Assembly (NCBI GenBank): GCA_002483465.1
Contig: DLHX01000009.1
Location: 48,435-69,772, forward strand
Direction of reading: 5' to 3'
DNA length: 21,338 bases
Source of the DNA: Micavibrio sp. UBA7657
Lineage (GTDB): Bacteria > Pseudomonadota > Alphaproteobacteria > Micavibrionales > Micavibrionaceae
Shown: positions 15,580 to 21,338 of the stretch, in pieces
Layout of the letters: the number at the start of each line of letters is the position of its first letter
How positions within the stretch are numbered: position 1 is the first letter of the stretch
Position numbers and translations under genes: made by a program
Notes under the pieces: generated by a model
Databases searched by the model: none
What the model was told of the DNA's origin: nothing
Seen by the model: the letters and a program-made list of their open reading frames with translations, nothing else

Positions 15580-15720
15580 CGTCATTGCGAGGAGCGTCAG
15601 CGACGAAGCAATCCATAAAAAATAAACCGCCAAGCTCACCAATCATTAAACTTGGTGAGCTTGGTGTTCTTGGTGGTAAAAACTGGATCGCCACGCCGCC
15701 TGCGGCGGCTCGCGATGACG
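15580..15720. repeat. 141-bp palindromic (REPIN/MITE-like) repeat, no gene inside
   Basis: The left end reads CGTCATTGCGAGGAGCG and leads to AGCAATCCATAAAAA. The right end, read on the minus strand, starts CGTCATCGCGAGCCGCC and leads to GGCGATCCAGTTTTTACC. The two ends are imperfect inverted repeats of about 40 bases. The centre has a perfect 12-bp stem, CAAGCTCACCAA (15631-15642) with TTGGTGAGCTTG (15652-15663), loop 9 bases. The outer CGTCA ... TCCA frame matches that of the repeat around the GIY-YIG gene. Similar elements are common in alphaproteobacteria. The element may also act as a terminator between two converging genes. Confidence 0.75.
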
Positions 15721-15726
15721 AAATTA

Positions 15727-16050
15727 CTAAATCTGTACTCTTAGAATAAGCACGCCGTCGACGATGGCCACGGATTTCTTGGCTGTCTTGGGCAGTGGAA
15801 TGCCGCAGCCCCGGCAGAACAGCATCAATGCCGCCGCGATAAAGTCGCGCGTGTATTCGCCGCGCTCGGCGGTTTTATCCAGCGGGTTTTCGAAGTCGAG
15901 AAAGATGGCGCCGCTTTCGCCGGGTCCCTCGGTGATCTTTACAACCGTGCCGGGAATCGGCTTTTTCATCTGCTTCTGCGTGCACAGCGCATAGACGGCT
16001 TTATAAACCTCGTCATTTTCAAAACTGATGCGGCGGTCTTCGCGGGGCAT
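15727..16050 (-). CDS. Hypothetical protein, 107 aa
   Basis: A soluble small protein, MPREDRRISFENDEVYKAVYAL at the N-terminus. A middle with IPGTVVKITEGP, SGAIFLDFEN and a helix (DFIAAALMLFCRGCGIPLP) follows, and a hydrophobic C-terminal strand (VAIVDGVLILRVQI) ends it. The C.GC pair in the helix is the only notable motif and is too little to assign metal binding. GGAGAAAAG lies upstream of ATG 16050. The 3' end faces the 15580-15720 repeat. The family is not recognised. It is divergent from the 80-residue gene at 16244 across a 190-base AT-rich gap. Confidence 0.7.
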   Translation of the reverse strand: MPREDRRISFENDEVYKAVYALCTQKQMKKPIPGTVVKITEGPGESGAIFLDFENPLDKTAERGEYTRDFIAAALMLFCRGCGIPLPKTAKKSVAIVDGVLILRVQI

Positions 16051-16073
16051 GGCGACTCTTTTCTCCGTCTTGA

Positions 16074-16102
16074 AAGTTAAATTGAAAACAACGCCTTGTC
16101 AC
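16074..16102 (-). promoter_or_regulatory. Candidate promoter of the 107-aa gene
   Basis: On the minus strand GTGACA (16102-16097) and TAACTT (16079-16074) are 17 bases apart, about 24 bases upstream of ATG 16050. The -35 matches consensus at 5 of 6; the -10 is weak. Confidence 0.35.
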
Positions 16103-16204
16103 CCCCTCCCCGCGTTTTATCCAAATAGATAAAATTTTATACAAATACCATCTAAGTAAATAATCCATTAGTTAAAATCCAATCTATAGTTAAATTGATT
16201 TTTA

Positions 16205-16243
16205 CTTTGCCTCTCTAAGATGAGCCTCAAGTAGAGGGCAAAG
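16205..16243 (+). promoter_or_regulatory. Leader hairpin that covers the ribosome-binding site of the 16244 gene
   Basis: CTTTGCCTCT (16205-16214) is complementary to AGAGGGCAAAG (16233-16243) except for one bulged G. The 3' arm contains the Shine-Dalgarno (AGAGGG) and ends directly before the ATG at 16244. The loop is 18 bases. This places the ribosome-binding site inside a stem of about 10 pairs, as in translation-control hairpins. The regulator or signal, if any, is not evident. Confidence 0.5.
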
Positions 16244-16486
16244 ATGGGCAAGACCCTTCAAATAAAAAAACTAGAGGGTGTTATTTACGGTCTGGAGAGA
16301 GAGCTGGAACAACTGGCTCCTCGTCCAGACCATACTTTCCCCCGCTCTATCAGCCGCCGCTTCAATTCAAACAGCACACTTTGCAATATGCCCCGCCGTC
16401 TCGGGCTGGAGCGCCGTCTGGCCGTCTATCGCCGCCTGATGACGGCCCTGCGGGATAGCGCTGAAGCGCCTGCACTGGCCGCCTAA
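16244..16486 (+). CDS. Small basic hypothetical protein, 80 aa
   Basis: ATG 16244 has AGAGGG 5 bases upstream. The protein begins with an amphipathic helix (GKTLQIKKLEGVIYGLEREL), has a Pro/Ser/Arg middle with RSISRRFNS, and ends with a basic helix (RRLGLERRLAVYRRLMTALR). There is no signal peptide. The charge and helices are compatible with nucleic-acid or protein binding, but no family is recognised. The ribosome-binding site lies in a predicted hairpin. It is followed after about 60 bases by a 303-residue gene on the same strand, which suggests an operon. Confidence 0.65.
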   Translation: MGKTLQIKKLEGVIYGLERELEQLAPRPDHTFPRSISRRFNSNSTLCNMPRRLGLERRLAVYRRLMTALRDSAEAPALAA

Positions 16487-16548
16487 AACGCGCTGGCTTG
16501 CGGTTTAAACTCCCGGTAGTATTAACTCGCTACAACAGGCGAGCCTTC

Positions 16549-17460
16549 ATGAAAGAACTGGTTACCGAGCTGCTGCGTGAAAAATTTGTCATTCACGACC
16601 CTTCAGCCAGCCTGAAGGACGGCAAGGGCATGACCATTGCCCTCTCGAACCGGGTCGTTATCGCCCTTAAGAACGACAAGGGCGAGACGCAGGAAACCAT
16701 GATCGTCCGCGCCCAGAACATGCATAGCTGTATCCGCATGGCCGCGCGCATGATCCAGTCCTTCATCAGCAGCGGCCCCCTGCTCGACCGCGCCAGCCCT
16801 TATGACTGGCTGGCGGCATGGGATCTTTCCTCAGGCGATTACGAACAGAGTTTCAACCCCCAGCGATGGGTCGCGGTTTATAAACAGGGCAAAGTCATTT
16901 TCGAAAAAGGCGAGCGGCACGCGATGTTAGACATCATCGAAAACTGCAACGTCACGTCGAAGGCCGGGTACGAAAAATCAATCGAGATGGCCGAAGCGGT
17001 TATCCGCAAGAGCGGGCGCGCCGTTCGCATCGAATATGACGGCAACATCGCATTGAATGTGAACTTAGAGCAAAAGCAGGGCCGGGTCGGCGTTATCCTG
17101 CGCAGCCCACATAAAACCACGACGTTCAATTTTTCGGTGGCCGGTAAAAATGGCACGCTGCTGAATTTCCCGCAGGTCCTGGGGTCAGCTGCAGCGTTTC
17201 TTGAGGGTATCCAGCTGGCCTTCACCGTCGGCATGAACGGCGAGAAAATCCGCCGCGGCATGATCACGCGGCATTCGCCCGAGGAAAAGCATACGAATGA
17301 AGCCGGACGGCGTCTTGCCCGTTTGAACGGCGAGATCATCAATCTCGAGGGAACGTTCGACGTGCGCTACAGGCCCGAGCGGCCGGAATTCCAGCGTCTC
17401 GTGGCCGAAGCCGAAGCGATGGCCCAGAAAATCCTGCCCGCACCCGGTAAGAAGACCTAA
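16549..17460 (+). CDS. Hypothetical protein, 303 aa
   Basis: A soluble protein without signal peptide or TM segment. The ATG at 16549 (MKELVTELLREKF) is preferred; the frame can be extended to a TTG at 16498, which would add 17 residues without homology support. Visible segments are SNRVVIALKNDKGETQ, MHSCIRMAARMIQSF, RWVAVYKQGKVIFEKGERHA, GYEKSIEMAEAVIRKSGRAV, a hydrophobic AFLEGIQLAFTVG helix and a C-terminal tail with ERPEFQRLVAEAEAMAQKIL. I do not recognise the family. The TAA stop (17458-17460) overlaps the acnA stop on the other strand. Confidence 0.65.
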   Translation: MKELVTELLREKFVIHDPSASLKDGKGMTIALSNRVVIALKNDKGETQETMIVRAQNMHSCIRMAARMIQSFISSGPLLDRASPYDWLAAWDLSSGDYEQSFNPQRWVAVYKQGKVIFEKGERHAMLDIIENCNVTSKAGYEKSIEMAEAVIRKSGRAVRIEYDGNIALNVNLEQKQGRVGVILRSPHKTTTFNFSVAGKNGTLLNFPQVLGSAAAFLEGIQLAFTVGMNGEKIRRGMITRHSPEEKHTNEAGRRLARLNGEIINLEGTFDVRYRPERPEFQRLVAEAEAMAQKILPAPGKKT

Positions 17461-20138
17461 GCCGCCTTTGTCATGCTGCGCAGAACGTAATGCAGGATGC
17501 CGCCGTTTTTGTAGTATTCGATTTCATCCAGCGTGTCGATCCGGCATAGAGCGGTAACCTGTTCAGTTTTGCCGTTTGCACGGTGAATGGTCACGATGAC
17601 ATCCTGACGGGGCTTCAGACCCTTTTCGATGCCAACGATATCATAGGTTTCCGTTCCATCCAGTTTCAGAGACTGGCGTGTCATGCCGTCCTTGAACTGC
17701 AGGGGCAGAACGCCCATGCCGACGAGGTTGGATCTGTGAATACGCTCGAAGCTTTCGGCGATGACAGCGCGGACACCAAGTAAGGTCGTGCCCTTGGCCG
17801 CCCAGTCCCGCGATGAACCCGTGCCGTATTCCTTACCCGCGACGACGATCAAAGGCGTTCCGGCCTTCTGGTATTTCATCGAGGCATCGTAGATCGGCAA
17901 TTGTTCGCCGCTCGGGATGTGTTTTGTAATTCCGCCTTCCGTGCCCGGCACCATTTCGTTCTTGATGCGGATGTTGGCAAAAGTGCCGCGCATCATGATT
18001 TCGTGGTTGCCGCGGCGTGCGCCGTAGGAATTGAAGTCCGCCGGCGTGACGGCATGACCAACGAGATATTTACCGGCAGGCGAGTCTTTCTTGATCGAAC
18101 CGGCCGGGGAAATGTGGTCGGTCGTGACGGAGTCAGACAGGATCGCCAGCGCATAGGCGCCCTTGATGTCTTTCACGTCTTTTGGCTTATGGCCCATCCC
18201 TGCGAAGTAAGGCGGGTTTTTGACGTAGGTGGAATTGTCCTGCCAGCCGTAGGTTTCACCGCCGACTGCGCCGCCGATTTTTTGCCATTCGGGCGGGCCT
18301 TTGAACACATCAGCATAGCGAGACTTGAACATTTCGGGCGTCAGACAATATGCGATTGTGTCGGCAATTTCCTTGTTCGATGGCCAGATATCTTTGAGGA
18401 AAACATCCTTGCCGTCTTTGCTTTTGCCGATCGGGTCCTTGTAGAGATCAATTTTCAGTGAACCGGCGATAGCGTAAGCGACCACCAGCGGCGGCGAAGC
18501 AAGATAGTTCGACTTCACGTGCGGGTTGATACGGCCTTCGAAATTGCGGTTACCGGAGAGAACGCCTGCAACGTTGAGGTCGCCGGTTTCAACGGCTTTC
18601 GCTAAATGATCAGGCAGCGGACCGGAGTTACCGATGCAGGTCGTGCAGCCATAGCCGACAAGATTGAAGCCCATGGCATCGAGATCAGCCGAGAGATCGG
18701 CCTTGTTCAGATATTCGGTGACGACCTGTGATCCGGGTGCCAGTGAGGTTTTCACCCACGGCTTGACGGTGAGGCCCAGCGCACGGGCTTTGCGGGCCAC
18801 GAGACCAGCAGCCACCATGACCGACGGGTTGGATGTGTTGGTGCAGCTTGTAATCGCGGCAATCACCACGTCGCCGTGGCTGAGTTTGTAATCATGGCCT
18901 TCGACCTGGATGCTTTTGGCATCCGGCGTAACGTCCGTGAACGATTTAACGGCGGTGGAAAGCGGAACGCGGTCCTGCGGACGCTTCGGACCAGCCATGC
19001 AAGGCTCGACCGTGCTGATATCCAGCGACAGCGTGTCGGTGAAAACAGGATCGGGTGAATTGCTATCCCGCCACATGCCTTGTTCTTTGGCATAGGCTTC
19101 AACCAGTTTGACGCGGTGCGGGTCGCGGCCCGTGAATTCAAGATAACGAATGGTTTCAGCATCGATCGGGAAAAAGCCGCACGTGGCGCCATATTCCGGC
19201 GCCATGTTGGCGATCGTTGCGCGGTCGGCAAGCGACATATGATCCAGACCGGGTCCGAAGAATTCAACGAATTTGTTGACCACGCCTTTTTTGCGAAGCA
19301 TTTCAGTAACGACAAGAACGAGGTCGGTTGCTGTGGTGCCTTCTTTCATTTTGCCAATCAGCTTGAAGCCGATGACTTCAGGGATGAGCATGGAAACAGG
19401 CTGGCCGAGCATGGCGGCTTCGGCTTCGATACCGCCAACGCCCCAACCCAGCACAGCAAGGCCGTTGACCATCGTGGTGTGCGAGTCCGTGCCGACCAGC
19501 GTATCGGGATACGCAACCGGGCGGCCTTTTTTTGCGCCTTCATCGGGCTGGACCCAGATGGTCTGCGCGAGATATTCGAGGTTTACCTGGTGGCAGATGC
19601 CGGTGCCGGGCGGCACGACGCGGAAATTCTTGAATGCCTTCTGGCCCCAGCGCAGGAATGCATACCGTTCATGGTTACGCTCGAATTCAATTTCGACGTT
19701 CTGCTGGAAAGCTTTTTTAGTGCCGAATTCATCGACCATGACCGAGTGGTCAATGACGAGGTCGACAGGAACCAGCGGGTTGATCTTTTGCGGGTCGCCG
19801 CCGAGAGCCGCCATCGCTTCGCGCATCGCGGCGAGATCAACCACGGCGGGAACGCCGGTGAAGTCCTGCATCAGCACGCGCGCCGGACGGTAGGCGATTT
19901 CGCGGTCGGAGCGTTTATCGTTGAGCCAGCCCTTGAGCGCTTTCACGTCATCCGTATTAACAGTGCGGTCATCCTCGAACCTTAAAAGGTTTTCGAGCAG
20001 CACTTTCAGCGTATAGGGCAACTTGCTGATATCGCCGATCTTTTCGGATGCGGCCTTCAGGCTGAAATAATCGTATTCCTTGCCGTCTACTTTAAGTGTC
20101 TTACGGGTGCCGAGGGAGTCATGGCCGGTGCTGGTCAT
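17457..20138 (-). CDS. acnA: Aconitate hydratase A
   Basis: Converts citrate to isocitrate in the TCA cycle through an oxygen-sensitive [4Fe-4S] cluster; cytosolic. The 893-residue length is normal for AcnA/IRP1-type enzymes. The three cluster cysteines lie in ITSCTNTSNPSVM (around nt 18820-18860) and GYGCTTCIGNSGPLPD (around nt 18620-18660). Other hallmarks are the N-terminal DFTGVPAVVDLAAMR, VGTDSHTTMVNGLAVLGWGV, and the swivel-domain YGTGSSRDWAAKGT with the substrate-binding Ser and Arg. AAGGA precedes ATG 20138. The 3' end overlaps a convergent gene by four bases (TAG here, TAA there). Two perfect dyads lie in the leader. Confidence 0.97.
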   Translation of the reverse strand: MTSTGHDSLGTRKTLKVDGKEYDYFSLKAASEKIGDISKLPYTLKVLLENLLRFEDDRTVNTDDVKALKGWLNDKRSDREIAYRPARVLMQDFTGVPAVVDLAAMREAMAALGGDPQKINPLVPVDLVIDHSVMVDEFGTKKAFQQNVEIEFERNHERYAFLRWGQKAFKNFRVVPPGTGICHQVNLEYLAQTIWVQPDEGAKKGRPVAYPDTLVGTDSHTTMVNGLAVLGWGVGGIEAEAAMLGQPVSMLIPEVIGFKLIGKMKEGTTATDLVLVVTEMLRKKGVVNKFVEFFGPGLDHMSLADRATIANMAPEYGATCGFFPIDAETIRYLEFTGRDPHRVKLVEAYAKEQGMWRDSNSPDPVFTDTLSLDISTVEPCMAGPKRPQDRVPLSTAVKSFTDVTPDAKSIQVEGHDYKLSHGDVVIAAITSCTNTSNPSVMVAAGLVARKARALGLTVKPWVKTSLAPGSQVVTEYLNKADLSADLDAMGFNLVGYGCTTCIGNSGPLPDHLAKAVETGDLNVAGVLSGNRNFEGRINPHVKSNYLASPPLVVAYAIAGSLKIDLYKDPIGKSKDGKDVFLKDIWPSNKEIADTIAYCLTPEMFKSRYADVFKGPPEWQKIGGAVGGETYGWQDNSTYVKNPPYFAGMGHKPKDVKDIKGAYALAILSDSVTTDHISPAGSIKKDSPAGKYLVGHAVTPADFNSYGARRGNHEIMMRGTFANIRIKNEMVPGTEGGITKHIPSGEQLPIYDASMKYQKAGTPLIVVAGKEYGTGSSRDWAAKGTTLLGVRAVIAESFERIHRSNLVGMGVLPLQFKDGMTRQSLKLDGTETYDIVGIEKGLKPRQDVIVTIHRANGKTEQVTALCRIDTLDEIEYYKNGGILHYVLRSMTKAA

Positions 20139-20157
20139 AGTGCAAGTCCTTTGAATA

Positions 20158-20208
20158 TGTCATTGAATGACAGGGGAAACACACGCAGGAAATCCACGTG
20201 TGATTTTA
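20158..20208 (-). promoter_or_regulatory. acnA leader: candidate -10 box and two dyads
   Basis: On the minus strand TAAAAT (20208-20203) is a reasonable -10, with only a weak TTTTTA at the -35 position 17 bases upstream. Directly downstream is CACACG (20180-20185) paired with CGTGTG (20197-20202), 11-base spacer. Further on is a perfect 15-bp palindrome, TGTCATT-G-AATGACA (20158-20172), ending about 20 bases before ATG 20138. Either could be an operator. Confidence 0.4.
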
Positions 20209-20244
20209 CACTAAGGGTAGAGTCTTAAAAAGGGATTAATAAGG

Positions 20245-21051
20245 TCAGCCCAGGCCGGGGCCCCTGCCCAGATCCTCAGGCTTTGGATGCGCGTAATTAC
20301 AATATTGCATCACAATAAGGGCAGTGCCGGGTTCCATATAGGCGTTTTCCGTCTCGGCCATGGTGGAGTGGCGCGCTGCGCCGTTAAAATATTCATCCCG
20401 CAGATAAGGGTCGCTTTCAATACGCGAAAGGAAGAAATAGGCAGGCGCATAATCATAATTTTCAATGTGCCGCGTGATATTCAATAGGATTTCCTTGGCT
20501 TCTTCTGTTTGTTCCAGCTCCATGAGGCATACGGCCATACCGGTAAGCAGGCGGGGATTTTCAAGCTGCGAATCCAGCGCCCGCTTATAGTATTTTTCTG
20601 CAAGCCAGAAACGGCCTGCGTTCATTTCCATGATTGCGCAGCGGGCGAAAGCGCTCACAGATTTCGGCGCATTGTCGGTCGCCCTGATATAATAATACCT
20701 GGCATTATCTGGATCGTTACTCGCCGCCTCTATGTCACCTTGCAGAATGAAGGATTCAGCGACGAGATTGTCGTAGGAGGTGCAAAGTTTATTCCCCTGG
20801 TCAAGGAGCGAGACCATTTCCAGTTCCAGTATGGCGCACTCCACTTCAGAAAGATTTGGGTCGTTGTTTATTTTGTCCCTGCGCTCAATCCCCAGGCCGT
20901 TGATCTGGGCTGCCTGCTGTTGTCTCACGGGCATATCCTTCGTGATCTGCGCTAATTTTTTCCGGACGGATTGCATGACCTCAGGAGTCGCCATTCCCTC
21001 CATCGTTCGATCGAAATCGTCGAAAAGCCGGTAAAATTCCCTGTATGTCAT
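20245..21051 (-). CDS. Tetratricopeptide-repeat protein, 268 aa
   Basis: The middle and C-terminal part contains tandem TPR-like helical pairs: ARYYYIRATDNAPKSVSAFA, AGRFWLAEKYYKRALDSQLE and NPRLLTGMAVCLMELEQTEE with AKEILLNI, plus a following weaker unit (APAYFFLSRIE). The N-terminal 60 residues are helical and charged, with KKLAQITKDMPVRQQQAAQ. There is no signal peptide or TM segment, so a cytosolic scaffold for protein-protein contacts is likely; the partner is unknown. GAGG lies upstream of ATG 21051. A near-consensus promoter lies at 21084-21112. It is transcribed in the same direction as acnA but is separated from it by about 105 bases containing candidate acnA signals. Confidence 0.8.
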   Translation of the reverse strand: MTYREFYRLFDDFDRTMEGMATPEVMQSVRKKLAQITKDMPVRQQQAAQINGLGIERRDKINNDPNLSEVECAILELEMVSLLDQGNKLCTSYDNLVAESFILQGDIEAASNDPDNARYYYIRATDNAPKSVSAFARCAIMEMNAGRFWLAEKYYKRALDSQLENPRLLTGMAVCLMELEQTEEAKEILLNITRHIENYDYAPAYFFLSRIESDPYLRDEYFNGAARHSTMAETENAYMEPGTALIVMQYCNYAHPKPEDLGRGPGLG

Positions 21052-21083
21052 AAGCCTGCCTCAGCGTTTTTTTATATGCGGCG

Positions 21084-21112
21084 ATATTAGAAAGGTGCAT
21101 ACAATATGTCAA
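21084..21112 (-). promoter_or_regulatory. Near-consensus sigma-70 promoter of the TPR gene
   Basis: On the minus strand TTGACA (21112-21107) and TAATAT (21089-21084) are separated by exactly 17 bases. Start of transcription would be near 21077, giving a leader of about 25 bases before ATG 21051. Confidence 0.75.
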
Positions 21113-21307
21113 TTAAATCCTGGAATAAAATGTATTAACGCCTTAACCATCAAAAAATCATGTCAGATCAAGTGCTTACAAAATACCTCAAAAACGGCAA
21201 TTTATACTCATTTTTTCGCCATAATTTGCCGCCATAGTAGTAATACAGGCAAAAGATACGAATTTAACGGTTCCCTCTGTTGCCGGTTAGCTCACACAAG
21301 ATTTGAA

Positions 21308-21332
21308 GCCGCTGCCCCTACCAGGCAGCGGC
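21308..21332 (+). terminator. Strong G/C hairpin at window end (terminator or RNA 3' end)
   Basis: GCCGCTGCC (21308-21316), loop CCTACCA, GGCAGCGGC (21324-21332) form a perfect 9-bp stem followed by CTCTTA, where the window ends. No plus-strand protein gene precedes it in this window: 21052-21307 holds only the TPR promoter and no supported ORF. It could end a small RNA, or the T tract may continue outside. Confidence 0.5.
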
Positions 21333-21338
21333 CTCTTA

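Noticed and set aside
15580..15720. Repeat as part of a CRISPR array
   Set aside because: A single palindromic unit with no regularly spaced repeats and no cas genes nearby.
19080..19985. 301-codon open frame antisense to acnA
   Set aside because: A shadow of the acnA coding sequence; the product is low in recognisable features and no start signal is present.
21160..21237. 25-codon ORF in the terminal intergenic gap
   Set aside because: No Shine-Dalgarno, very short and no recognisable content.

Overview
The window looks like a stretch of an alphaproteobacterial chromosome of moderate G+C. The evidence is gene content: LepA, TypA and AcnA of alphaproteobacterial type, an HU protein, PrmB, a DUF2795 protein, a membrane-anchored I78-family protein, and short palindromic repeats of a kind common in that class. 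A Micavibrio-like or Rhodospirillales-like lineage would fit, but that is an impression and not a result. I saw no rRNA, tRNA, CRISPR array, transposase, phage structural gene or plasmid replication gene.

Layout. Positions 1-2902 (+) hold four unrecognised genes: a large coiled-coil/two-TM protein cut by the window edge, two small proteins that look like divergent tandem paralogues, and a 45-residue ORF with a strong Shine-Dalgarno. At 2909-5267 an I78-type membrane protein (-) diverges from lepA (+). At 5297-5676 a small GIY-YIG nuclease gene sits between two hairpins of the same palindrome family in inverted orientation. Positions 5693-7751 (+) carry an LprI-like (DUF1311) secreted protein, an ICMT-like membrane methyltransferase and two overlapping lipoprotein genes. 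Positions 7756-9317 (-) carry a DUF2795 protein, periplasmic Cu/Zn superoxide dismutase and a lipoprotein. prmB (+) and an HU gene (-) converge on a shared terminator at 10263-10291. A DUF892 ferritin-like gene (+) and two secreted proteins with charged tails (-) follow. typA (-) and a DUF3137 membrane protein (+) diverge at about 14.5 kb. A 141-bp palindromic repeat follows, then three genes of unknown function, acnA (-) and a TPR protein (-) with a near-consensus sigma-70 promoter.

Functionally this is mostly core chromosome: translation GTPases (LepA, TypA), modification of ribosomal protein uL3 (PrmB), nucleoid structure (HU), the TCA cycle (AcnA) and envelope or oxidative-stress functions (SodC, DUF892, lipoproteins, LprI-like, I78). 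I did not find a clear large undescribed defence or mobile system. The best candidates for something new are the nuclease gene carried between inverted REP-like hairpins, the unknown four-gene cluster at the left end, and a leader hairpin at 16205-16243 that covers a ribosome-binding site.
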